Below, piece after piece: positions 7,066 through 12,881 of a DNA stretch of 12,881 nt (positions are counted from its first letter, which is position 1; every line of letters begins with the position of its first letter). The position numbers and the translations under genes are program-made. Origin of the DNA: Pseudomonadota bacterium (GTDB lineage: Bacteria; Pseudomonadota; Alphaproteobacteria; Caulobacterales; Caulobacteraceae); the NCBI GenBank assembly GCA_023416055.1, contig JAEZIH010000109.1, positions 1 through 12,881 on the forward strand. The letters run 5' to 3'. The notes beneath the pieces are model-generated. The model saw only the letters and a program-made list of their open reading frames with translations. It was not told the DNA's origin and ran no database searches.

Positions 7066-7493
7066 TCCGCTACGCCCTCCACTGCGATCTGGCCCATGAG
7101 TTCGAGGCCTGGTTCGGCTCGTCCGCCGACTATGACGACCAGTCCGCCCGCGGCCTCGTCCAGTGCCCGGTCTGCGGCTCGACCTCGATCAGCAAGCAGA
7201 TCATGGCCCCCGCGGTGGCGGGGACGAAGAAGAGAGCCGCGCCCGATCTGGCGGCGAAGATGCAGACCATGATGATGCAGGCGGCGCGCGAGGTGCGCAG
7301 CCACGTCGAGCGGAATTTCGACTACGTCGGCGACGCCTTCGCGCGCGAGGCTAGGGACATCCACGAGGGGCGCTCGGAGAAGCGCGAGATCTACGGCGAG
7401 GCCACACCCGCGGAAGTGCGCAAGCTCAGGGAGGACGGCGTGCCCTGCGCCCCCCTGCCGTCGGCGCCGCCGGACCCGGCCAAGCTGAACTGA
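7062..7493 (+). CDS. DUF1178 family protein (putative zinc-ribbon)
   Basis: A 143-residue conserved proteobacterial protein of unknown function. The N terminus is MIRYALHCDLAHEFEAWFGSS, the family signature. Cys8, His12, Cys35 and Cys38 (the last two in QCPVCGS) form a plausible zinc-ribbon site. A helical segment follows, rich in Met, Ala and charged residues (62-85). Then comes the conserved NFDYVGDAFAREARDIHEGR (85-104), with EKREIYGEAT and a C-terminal LREDGVPCAPLP. The start overlaps the stop of the Nit-type amidohydrolase (ATGA), so the two are very likely co-translated. This neighbourhood is recurrent in alphaproteobacteria as far as I recall. I do not assign a function; the cysteine pattern suggests a small metal-binding or nucleic-acid-associated protein, which is inference only. 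Confidence 0.92.
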   Translation: MIRYALHCDLAHEFEAWFGSSADYDDQSARGLVQCPVCGSTSISKQIMAPAVAGTKKRAAPDLAAKMQTMMMQAAREVRSHVERNFDYVGDAFAREARDIHEGRSEKREIYGEATPAEVRKLREDGVPCAPLPSAPPDPAKLN

Positions 7494-7504
7494 GCGGAGG
7501 CGCC

Positions 7505-7954
7505 ATGCTTGTTCCCACCCTTGTCATGGCGCTGTTCCAGACCCTTTCCCCGCCCGACCTGTCGTGGATGGCGGGCTACTGGCTGAGCTGCGAGGACGGG
7601 CGCGAGGCGTCGGAAACGTGGAGCGATCCGCGCGGCGGCCTGATGGTTGGGCACGCCGTGTCGCTGGAGGACGGCCGCCCCTCGTTCGAGGTCTCGCATA
7701 TCGGGCCGACGCCGCAGGGCTTCGCCTATGTGGCCCAGCCGGGCGGCAGGGCCCCGACGATCTTCGTGATGTCGGAGACCGGGCCCAACCGCGTCGTCTT
7801 CGCCAATCCGGACAACGACTTTCCGACCCGCATCGTCTACGAACGCGACGGAGACGCGCTGTACGCCCGCATCGAGGGCGAGATCGGCGGGCAGGCGCGG
7901 AGCATGGAATGGACGTTCGAGGCGGCCCCGCTGAACACACGCTGCCCGGGCTGA
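7505..7954 (+). CDS. DUF6265-like protein of unknown function
   Basis: A 149-residue protein that I recognise as similar to the DUF6265 group. The visible pattern is LSWMAGYWLSC (19-29), ASETWSDPRGGLMVGHA (35-51), PSFEVSHIG (59-67), FAYVAQPGGRAPTIF (73-87), VVFANPDNDFPTRIVYER (97-114) and a closing MEWTF strand. This suggests a small lipocalin-like beta barrel, but the biochemical role is unknown. The first 12 residues are hydrophobic but uncharged (MLVPTLVMALFQ), too short for a convincing signal peptide. Many relatives are exported, so this copy may have a reduced leader. Two cysteines (29 and 147) could pair if the protein is periplasmic. GGAGG at 7496-7500 sits 4 nt before ATG 7505. It follows the DUF1178 gene by 11 bp and overlaps or nearly touches the GNAT gene downstream. 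Confidence 0.82.
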   Translation: MLVPTLVMALFQTLSPPDLSWMAGYWLSCEDGREASETWSDPRGGLMVGHAVSLEDGRPSFEVSHIGPTPQGFAYVAQPGGRAPTIFVMSETGPNRVVFANPDNDFPTRIVYERDGDALYARIEGEIGGQARSMEWTFEAAPLNTRCPG

Positions 7955-8448
7955 GGTGGCGGCCGATGACGGCGGCCGATCTGGACGCCGTCGCCGCCAT
8001 CGCCGTGCTCGCCTTCCCCGATCATTTCGAGGGGCGGGACTGTTTCGAGAACCGGCTGACCCTGTACCCCTCGGGATGTTTCGTTCTGGCAGGAGCGGAC
8101 GAGGAGCCGAAGGGCTATCTGGTCGCCTATCCGTGGATCGCCCATGACGCGCCGGCCCTGAACGTGCTGATCCCCGCCCTGCCGGCGGAGGCGAAGGTAA
8201 TGTACCTGCACGACCTGGCGCTGCATCCCGAGGTGCGCGGGCAGGGCTGGACGGGGCCGGTCGTGGAACGGCTGGCGGAGGAGGCGAGGGCGGGCGGCTG
8301 GCCGGCCCTGGCGCTCGTCGCGGTGAACGACGCCGCGCCCTTCTGGGAAGGACGCGGCTTCAGCGTCGTCGAGACACCGGAACTGGCGGCGAAGCTGGCC
8401 AGCTACGGGCCAGACGCACGCTACATGGTTCGCCGGCTGGAGGCCTAG
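7909..8448 (+). CDS. GNAT family N-acetyltransferase
   Basis: Predicted acetyl-CoA-dependent acyltransferase; the substrate is unknown. With the start at ATG 7909 it has 179 residues. The typical first strand and turn LRWRPMTAADLDAVAAIA is at 15-32. The acetyl-CoA motif is at 97-118: VMYLHDLALHPEVRGQG followed by WTGPV. There Arg110 and Gly113 are kept but Thr115 stands where Gly or Ala is usual. The fold ends with ALVAVNDAAPFWEGRGF (135-151). Two starts are possible. ATG 7909 has GGAG at 7899-7902 (6 nt spacing) and keeps the first strand, but overlaps the previous gene by 46 bp. ATG 7966 avoids overlap but cuts off LRWRP. I favour 7909. It ends in a CTAG that also supplies the stop of the opposite-strand lipoprotein gene. 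It may be the last gene of the comF-grxC run. Confidence 0.85.
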   Translation: MDVRGGPAEHTLPGLRWRPMTAADLDAVAAIAVLAFPDHFEGRDCFENRLTLYPSGCFVLAGADEEPKGYLVAYPWIAHDAPALNVLIPALPAEAKVMYLHDLALHPEVRGQGWTGPVVERLAEEARAGGWPALALVAVNDAAPFWEGRGFSVVETPELAAKLASYGPDARYMVRRLEA

Positions 8449-8666
8449 CTGCGGGTCCAGCCCTTCGCGGCCATGCAGTCGCGGAAGTCGCGCGAACCCT
8501 GACCCTTGCCGGTCGAGTTACGGCAGTCGGCGCGGGCCTGGTCGAAAGGCTGGGCGTTTTCGCCGTGCCAGGCGAAGTCGTCGCTGTCGCCGGCGTCGAT
8601 GACGGTGACGCAGGCCGAGGTCATGAAGGCGGCCGAGACCGCGGCGAGAAGGGCGATGCGCTTCAT
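8445..8666 (-). CDS. Small predicted lipoprotein with a C-terminal cysteine pair
   Basis: A 73-residue protein that I cannot assign to a named family. The N terminus MKRIALLAAVSAAFMTSAC looks like a lipoprotein signal with lipidation at Cys19. The -3 residue is Thr rather than the usual Leu/Val/Ile, so the lipobox is slightly atypical. Val20 at +2 would favour outer-membrane sorting under the enterobacterial rule. The remaining 54 residues are polar, with Cys48 and Cys64 in ADCRN and FRDCMAAKGW, likely forming a disulfide. Such a short C-x15-C module ending in CMAAKGW recurs in small alphaproteobacterial envelope proteins, in my recollection. AGGAG (8678-8674 on the minus strand) lies 7 nt before the ATG, which strongly supports translation. 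It lies 107 bp downstream of ubiG on the same strand and is convergent with the GNAT gene, the stop codons overlapping. Confidence 0.85.
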   Translation of the reverse strand: MKRIALLAAVSAAFMTSACVTVIDAGDSDDFAWHGENAQPFDQARADCRNSTGKGQGSRDFRDCMAAKGWTRS

Positions 8667-8773
8667 TTGGGAGCTCCTGTCAGGGGAGGGAAGGAAGGCC
8701 TCCCTAATCTCACCGCCAAGCTGAGCTGTCCCGTTAAAACGCCGTCAGGTCGATGAACGCCCGATGAACCCGG
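8667..8773. other. Intergenic gap between ubiG and the small lipoprotein gene
   Basis: This 107 bp gap probably holds the lipoprotein promoter (minus strand) and its Shine-Dalgarno. An 8-base direct repeat CGATGAAC occurs at 8751-8758 and 8762-8769, 11 bases apart start to start. A 6-bp inverted repeat GGGAGG/CCTCCC (8684-8689 and 8699-8704) lies in the lipoprotein leader. No T run or strong hairpin marks an intrinsic terminator for ubiG, so readthrough is possible. Confidence 0.4.
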
Positions 8774-9577
8774 TCAGTCTCGGGTGGCGACCATCATGTA
8801 GTTGACCGCCGCGTCGGCGCTTTCGCTCCACTGGTCGGTCAGCGGATTGTAGGCCAGGCCGAAAGGGCCGCTGACCGCCAGCGGCTCTTCCGACAGCATC
8901 AGCCGGATCTCGTCCGGCTTGAGGAACTGGCGCCAGTCGTGGGTGCCGGCGGGCACCCAGCGCAGCACATACTCGGCGGCGACCTTGCCGAGGGCGAGAG
9001 AGCGCAGGGTGCGGTTCAGGGTGGCGACGATCATCATTCCGCCCGGCTTCACCATCCCGGCGCAGGTGCGCAGGAAGGCTTCCGGGTCGGCGACGTGCTC
9101 GACCACCTCGAGGGTCAGGACGATGTCGAAGGGACCGGCGCCCTCGGCCGCCAGCTGCTCGGCCGTGGCGGCGCGATAGCCGATGTCGAGGCCCTGCTGT
9201 TCGGCGTGGACCCGGGCGGTGCCGATGTTCTCGCTGGAGGCGTCGATGGCGGTCACTTCGAAGCCGAGCCGGCGCATGGGCTCGGCGATCAGGCCGCCGC
9301 CGCAGCCCACGTCCAGCAGGCTGAGGCCGGCGAAGGGCTGGCGGCTCCGGATGTCGCGTCCGAAGCGTTCGGCGGCGCGGTCGCGGATGAAGGCCAGGCG
9401 GGCGGGATTGAACCGGTGCAAGGGCGCGAACGGGCCGCGCGCGTCCCACCACTCCGCGGCCTGGGCCGAGAAGCGGGCGACGTCGGCCGGGTCGATCGAG
9501 GGGCCTGCGGCCTGATCGTTGAATTCGCCCGCGCTTTGGGGTTCCCGGCTGTTCGCCGTGTGGTTAGAAGCGACCAT
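8774..9577 (-). CDS. ubiG: Ubiquinone biosynthesis O-methyltransferase UbiG
   Basis: UbiG performs both O-methylations in ubiquinone synthesis, on the 2-polyprenyl-6-hydroxyphenol and 3-demethylubiquinone intermediates, using SAM. The protein has 267 residues. After a variable leader of about 27 residues come [20 protein letters not shown] (29-48) and [13 protein letters not shown] (52-64). SAM motif I is [19 protein letters not shown] (87-105), and the acidic motif II is [11 protein letters not shown] (108-118). [16 protein letters not shown] is at 154-169. The UbiG hallmarks [14 protein letters not shown] (177-190) and [23 protein letters not shown] (201-223) follow, then GLAYNPL and the final strand NYMMVATRD. 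The frame stays open far upstream, antisense to lysC. ATG 9577 is chosen because family similarity starts soon after it and extension would overlap lysC. The Shine-Dalgarno is weak. It is divergent from lysC with 55 bp between starts. Identification is strong. Confidence 0.95.
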   Translation of the reverse strand: MVASNHTANSREPQSAGEFNDQAAGPSIDPADVARFSAQAAEWWDARGPFAPLHRFNPARLAFIRDRAAERFGRDIRSRQPFAGLSLLDVGCGGGLIAEPMRRLGFEVTAIDASSENIGTARVHAEQQGLDIGYRAATAEQLAAEGAGPFDIVLTLEVVEHVADPEAFLRTCAGMVKPGGMMIVATLNRTLRSLALGKVAAEYVLRWVPAGTHDWRQFLKPDEIRLMLSEEPLAVSGPFGLAYNPLTDQWSESADAAVNYMMVATRD

Positions 9578-9632
9578 GGCCGAGGCATGAACCCCTGAGG
9601 CCGTCCACGCAAGACGGGAGCGGCTCGCCACG
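9578..9632. promoter_or_regulatory. Short divergent spacer between ubiG and lysC
   Basis: The two starts are only 55 bp apart, so at least one promoter must extend into the neighbouring coding sequence. GGGAG at 9616-9620 is the best Shine-Dalgarno candidate for lysC, with a long 12-nt spacing. The spacer is too short to hold a lysine riboswitch, so any lysine control in cis at this start must use another mechanism. No clear promoter motif was recognised. Confidence 0.4.
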
Positions 9633-10907
9633 ATGACGCGGCCAGACACCACGCGACTGGTGATGAAGTTCGGCGGCACCTCCATGGGCGACCTGGAGCG
9701 CATCCGTCGCGCCGCCCGCATCGTCGCCGCCGAGGTCCAGGCCGGGCGCAGGGTCGCGGTAGTGGTCTCGGCCATGGCCGGCAAGACCAACGAGCTGGTC
9801 GCCTGGACCGACGGGGCCGGCCGGCCCGCCCAGGGCGTGGAGATGTCGGACGACGAATACGACGTGGTGGTCGCCTCCGGCGAGCAGGTGACCTCCGGCC
9901 TGCTGGCCCTGACCCTGCGCAACCTGGGCCTCAACGCCCGCAGCTGGATGGGCTGGCAGATCCCCATCCTGACCGACGACGCCCACGGCCGGGCGCGCAT
10001 CGAGGATGTGCCGGGCGAGGTCATCGGCGCCGCCATCGACGGCGGCGAGGTGGCGGCGGTGCCGGGCTTCCAGGGGGTGACCCGCGACGGGCGCATCACC
10101 ACCCTCGGCCGCGGCGGCTCGGACACCTCGGCGGTGGCGGTGGCGGCGGCGCTGGGCTGCGCCTGCGACATCTACACCGACGTGGACGGGGTCTACACCA
10201 CCGACCCGCGCATCGAGCAGAAGGCCCGCCGCCTCGAAAAGGTCTCCTACGAGGAGATGCTGGAGATGGCCTCGCTGGGCGCCAAGGTGCTGCAGACCCG
10301 CTCGGTGGAACTGGCCATGGCCAGGCGGGTCCCGGTGCGGGTCCTGTCCAGCTTCATCGAACCGGACGCCGACGGCGTCCTGCCCGAGAAGGGCGGCACC
10401 CTGATCTGCGACGAGGAGGAGATCGTGGAGAAACGCATCGTATCCGGCGTGACCATGAGCCGTGACGAGGCCCGCATCACCCTGCTCGGCCTGTCCGACC
10501 GGGTCGAGGCGCCGGCGGACGTCTTCACCCGTCTGGCCGAGGCCAACGTCAACGTCGACATGATCGTGCAGAGCCAGGCGCGCACCGAGGGCGCGGTCAA
10601 CCTGACCTTCACCACCGGCCGCCGCGACGCGCCGCGGGCCGCCGAGCTGATGCGCGCCGCCCAGCAGGAGATCGGCTTCGAGGAGCTGCGCGTCGACGAG
10701 GACGTCGCCAAGGTCTCGGTCATCGGGGTGGGCATGCGCAGCCACGCCGGCGTGGCCCAGACCATGTTCCGGGCCCTGGCCGACAAGGGGATCAAGTTCC
10801 AGGCCATCTCGACCTCGGAGATCAAGATCAGCGTGCTGATAGACGCCGCCTATTCCGAACTGGCGGTGCGGGCGCTGCATTCGGCCTACGGTCTGGAAGC
10901 GGTCTAG
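9633..10907 (+). CDS. lysC: Aspartate kinase (lysine/threonine-sensitive type)
   Basis: Phosphorylates aspartate, the first step towards lysine, diaminopimelate, threonine and methionine. It has 424 residues. The catalytic domain shows VMKFGGTSM (10-18, Lys12), [12 protein letters not shown] (44-55), [12 protein letters not shown] (81-92), [19 protein letters not shown] (156-174), [13 protein letters not shown] (181-193), [20 protein letters not shown] (209-228) and PVRVLSSF (234-241). Two ACT domains follow at about 269-328 ([19 protein letters not shown]) and 358-420 ([18 protein letters not shown], then [13 protein letters not shown]). They are the expected site of feedback inhibition by lysine and/or threonine. 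ATG 9633 is the natural start, a few residues before the conserved core. A strong internal Shine-Dalgarno with GTG at codon 265 could also yield a separate regulatory chain. The gene is divergent from ubiG and 50 bp upstream of ptsP. Confidence 0.97.
   Translation: MTRPDTTRLVMKFGGTSMGDLERIRRAARIVAAEVQAGRRVAVVVSAMAGKTNELVAWTDGAGRPAQGVEMSDDEYDVVVASGEQVTSGLLALTLRNLGLNARSWMGWQIPILTDDAHGRARIEDVPGEVIGAAIDGGEVAAVPGFQGVTRDGRITTLGRGGSDTSAVAVAAALGCACDIYTDVDGVYTTDPRIEQKARRLEKVSYEEMLEMASLGAKVLQTRSVELAMARRVPVRVLSSFIEPDADGVLPEKGGTLICDEEEIVEKRIVSGVTMSRDEARITLLGLSDRVEAPADVFTRLAEANVNVDMIVQSQARTEGAVNLTFTTGRRDAPRAAELMRAAQQEIGFEELRVDEDVAKVSVIGVGMRSHAGVAQTMFRALADKGIKFQAISTSEIKISVLIDAAYSELAVRALHSAYGLEAV
10414..10427 (+). 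promoter_or_regulatory. Possible internal translation start (regulatory beta subunit) within lysC
   Basis: AGGAGG at 10414-10419 is followed after 5 nt by an in-frame GTG at 10425-10427 (lysC codon 265). Initiation here would give a 160-residue protein starting [16 protein letters not shown] and holding only the two ACT domains. Aspartokinases of Bacillus and Corynebacterium make a beta subunit from an in-frame internal start at about this point. The AGGAGG also arises simply from Glu-Glu codons, so this is suggestive and not proof. Confidence 0.35.
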
Positions 10908-10957
10908 AAACGAAGCGTGGCCGCGCCCATGTTGGGCGAGGTTGCACAGGAGGGGCC
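10908..10957 (+). other. lysC-ptsP spacer with small hairpin and strong Shine-Dalgarno
   Basis: The 50 bp spacer contains a perfect 6-bp stem with a TGT loop (CGCCCA/TGGGCG, 10924-10938). AGGAGG at 10948-10953 sits 4 nt before ATG 10958. There is no T run after the stem, so it does not look like a terminator. Co-transcription of lysC and ptsP is likely. Confidence 0.45.
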
Positions 10958-12881
10958 ATGCCGGCTGGCGGAATGACGACTAGGGGGCCGCGAAACCTCC
11001 TTCGCCAGATCCGCGAGGCCATGGCGGGGGCGGCGCCGGCGCAGCAGCGCCTCGACACCGTCGTGCGCATCATCGCCCAGTCGATGGTGGCCGAGGTCTG
11101 CTCCATCTATCTGCGCCGCGCCTCGGGCGAACTGGAGCTGTTCGCCACCCAGGGCCTGAAGCCGGAGGCCGTCCACAACACCCGCCTGCGACCCGGCGAG
11201 GGCCTGGTTGGCGAGGTGGCCCGGACGGCCGAGCCCATCAGCCTGTCCAACGCCCCGTCGCACCCCAGCTTCGCCTACCGACCCGAAACCGGCGAGGACC
11301 CCTATCACGCCTTCCTCGGCGCCCCCCTGCTGCGCGGCGGCCGGGCTATCGGGGTGCTGGTCGTCCAGAACCGCTCCGAGCGTCGCTACGATGACGAGGA
11401 GGTCGAGGACATCCAGACCATCGCCATGGTCCTGGCCGAGACCGTGGCCTCGGGCGAGCTGCTGGCCCAAGACGAACTGCGCGACATCGAGGTGGCCCCG
11501 CACCGGCCGGAGCGGCTGAAGGGCCAGCGCTTCGCCGAAGGTCTGGCCTACGGCCACGTCGTGCTGCACGAGGCGCCGGTTCCACCGGAAAACCTGCTGG
11601 CCGAGGATCCCCAGGCCGAGGAGGTGCGGCTGCGCGAGGCGCTGCAGGCCTTGCGGGCCAATATCGACAGCATGCTCGAGGGCGGCCCCGGCAAGCTGGC
11701 CGGCCAGTCGTTCGAAGTGCTCGAGACCTACCGCATGTTCGCGGACGACCGGGGCTGGAACCGCTCGCTGGAGGAGGCGGTCCGCACCGGCCTGACCGCC
11801 GAGGCCGCCGTCGATCGGGTTCGCAACGAGCACCGCGCCCGCTTCGCCACCGCCCGCGATCCCTACATCCGCGAGCGGCTGCACGACTTCGAGGACCTGG
11901 CCAACCGTCTGCTGCGCCTGTTGGCGGGCGACAAGCCCGGCGAGCGCGACCTGCCCGACGACGCCATCCTTGTGGCCCGCAATCTCGGACCGGCGGACCT
12001 GCTCGAATATCCGCGCAACAAGCTGCGGGGTCTGTTGCTGGAGGAGGGCTCGGCGGCCAGCCACGCCGCCATCGTCGCCCGGGCGCTGCAGATCCCCTGC
12101 GTCGGCCGTCTGGCCGGGGTGCGCGACCGGCTGTCCGAAGGGGACCTGGTCATCGTCGACGGCGAGACCGGCGAGGCCTACCTGCGCCCGCGGCCGGACA
12201 TGCTGGCGGCGGTGCAGTCGCGCATCGAGGTGCGCAGCGAACGGCAGGCCGAGTTCACACGTCTGAGGGGCGTCGATGCGGTCACCCTGGACGGCACGCG
12301 CATCTCCCTGCTGACCAACGCGGGCCTCGCCGTCGACCTCGAGAACCTCGACGCGACCGGGGCGGAGGGCATCGGCCTGTTCCGCACCGAATTCCAGTTC
12401 ATGGTCTCGGAGGAGCTGCCGCGGCTGGACAGCCAGACGGCGCTCTACAAGCTGGTGCTAGACACGGCCGGGAACCGGCCGGTCACCTTCCGCACCCTCG
12501 ACATCGGCGGCGACAAGGTCCTCCCTTATCTGGAGACCGAGCGGGAGGAGAACCCGGCCCTCGGGCGTCGCGCCGTGCGTCTGGGGCTGGACCGGCCCGG
12601 CCTGCTTCGACTGCAGCTCAGGGCGCTGCTGACCGCTGCAGCGGGCCGCGAGCTGCGCGTCATGTTCCCGATGATCGCCACGGTCGACGAGTTCCGCGCC
12701 GCACGCGAGCTGGTCGACATCGAATGCGCCTGGGCGCGGCGACGGGGGCGGGCCCTGCCGGCCCTGCTGCGGGTCGGGGCGATGATCGAGTGCCCGTCGC
12801 TGCTGTGGCACCTCGACGCCCTGCTGCCGCTGACCGACTTCGTCTCGATCGGCACCAACGACCTGTTCCAGTACATGTTCG
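10958..12881 (+). CDS. ptsP: Phosphoenolpyruvate-protein phosphotransferase PtsP (EI-Ntr), truncated by window edge
   Basis: First enzyme of the nitrogen phosphotransferase relay: it takes phosphate from PEP and passes it to NPr and then EIIA-Ntr, which act in regulation rather than sugar import. The frame is open from ATG 10958 to the end (641 codons; about 750 would be usual). An N-terminal GAF domain (about 15-165; VCSIYLRR, RLRPGEGLVGEVART, FLGAPLLRGGRAIGVLVVQN) can sense glutamine in homologues. A PEP-utiliser N-terminal domain follows (about 190-320; GHVVLHEAPVPPENLL). The phosphohistidine domain has GSAASHAAIVARALQIPCVG (364-383) with His369 as phospho-acceptor. The PEP-binding barrel begins near 450: GIGLFRTEFQFM (471-482), FRTLDIGGDK (511-520), ENPALGRRAVR (531-541), LRVMFPMIATVDEF (566-579), GAMIECPS (607-614) and SIGTNDLFQYMF. 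The catalytic Cys lies beyond the window. It starts 50 bp after lysC with AGGAGG 4 nt upstream; ATG 10973 is a less likely alternative. Confidence 0.96.
   Translation, partial: MPAGGMTTRGPRNLLRQIREAMAGAAPAQQRLDTVVRIIAQSMVAEVCSIYLRRASGELELFATQGLKPEAVHNTRLRPGEGLVGEVARTAEPISLSNAPSHPSFAYRPETGEDPYHAFLGAPLLRGGRAIGVLVVQNRSERRYDDEEVEDIQTIAMVLAETVASGELLAQDELRDIEVAPHRPERLKGQRFAEGLAYGHVVLHEAPVPPENLLAEDPQAEEVRLREALQALRANIDSMLEGGPGKLAGQSFEVLETYRMFADDRGWNRSLEEAVRTGLTAEAAVDRVRNEHRARFATARDPYIRERLHDFEDLANRLLRLLAGDKPGERDLPDDAILVARNLGPADLLEYPRNKLRGLLLEEGSAASHAAIVARALQIPCVGRLAGVRDRLSEGDLVIVDGETGEAYLRPRPDMLAAVQSRIEVRSERQAEFTRLRGVDAVTLDGTRISLLTNAGLAVDLENLDATGAEGIGLFRTEFQFMVSEELPRLDSQTALYKLVLDTAGNRPVTFRTLDIGGDKVLPYLETEREENPALGRRAVRLGLDRPGLLRLQLRALLTAAAGRELRVMFPMIATVDEFRAARELVDIECAWARRRGRALPALLRVGAMIECPSLLWHLDALLPLTDFVSIGTNDLFQYMF

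Noticed and set aside
9578..9632. Lysine riboswitch in front of lysC
   Set aside because: The gap to ubiG is 55 bp, far too short for that aptamer, and no matching structure was seen.
9578..10171. Extension of ubiG upstream into lysC
   Set aside because: The frame is open but the extra 198 residues show no UbiG similarity and would be antisense to lysC.
9564..10880. 438-codon minus-strand frame opposite lysC
   Set aside because: It mirrors aspartokinase coding sequence and has no domain of its own.
10924..10938. Intrinsic terminator after lysC
   Set aside because: The stem is only 6 bp and is followed by GAGGTTGCACAGG with no T run.
10904..12064. 386-codon minus-strand frame opposite ptsP
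   Set aside because: It is antisense to GAF and PEP-utiliser domains of PtsP; Leu/Gln/Gly-rich shadow composition.

Overview
This window is high-GC chromosomal DNA from an alphaproteobacterium. Gene content and protein style suggest Caulobacteraceae (Brevundimonas/Caulobacter/Phenylobacterium-like). The pointers are an ArgJ with a basic N-terminal extension, a Flp-type prepilin, a ubiG/lysC/ptsP neighbourhood, DUF1178 beside a Nit-type amidohydrolase, and an NDUFAF5-like methyltransferase head to head with comF. The genus call is an inference from recognition, not a computed result. I see no mobile element, CRISPR array, tRNA, rRNA or prophage gene. Coding density is very high, and the longest stretch without a gene is 242 bp.

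Layout. (1) 1-1083, minus: the first 361 codons of secA, running off the left edge. (2) 1084-1325: a divergent intergenic region. (3) 1326-4248, plus: a tight run of a parvulin-type lipoprotein, argJ, mutT and a small Flp pilin. The first three are joined by 4-base start/stop overlaps. (4) 4255-5142, minus: an NDUFAF5-like methyltransferase, tail to tail with the pilin gene (6 bp apart) and head to head with comF, the two start codons overlapping in one CATG. (5) 5141-8448, plus: comF, grxC, a Nit-type amidohydrolase, a DUF1178 protein, a DUF6265-like protein and a GNAT acetyltransferase. (6) 8445-9577, minus: a 73-residue lipoprotein and ubiG. (7) 9633-12881, plus: lysC and ptsP, the latter running off the right edge.

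The genes are mainly housekeeping: protein export and envelope folding (secA, parvulin), arginine and aspartate-family amino acid synthesis (argJ, lysC), nucleotide sanitation (mutT), respiratory-chain support (ubiG for ubiquinone, the NDUFAF5-like protein possibly for complex I), glutathione and redox upkeep (grxC plus a deaminated-glutathione-amidase candidate), and the nitrogen phosphotransferase regulator PtsP. I found no convincing new multi-gene system.

The points most worth a second look are: a strong internal Shine-Dalgarno plus GTG inside lysC, at the place where a separate regulatory (beta) subunit would begin; the degenerate SAM-binding motif I in the NDUFAF5-like protein; the orphan Flp pilin; the parvulin lipoprotein with a Cys-Asp lipidation site divergent from secA; and the overlapping divergent starts of comF and the methyltransferase.
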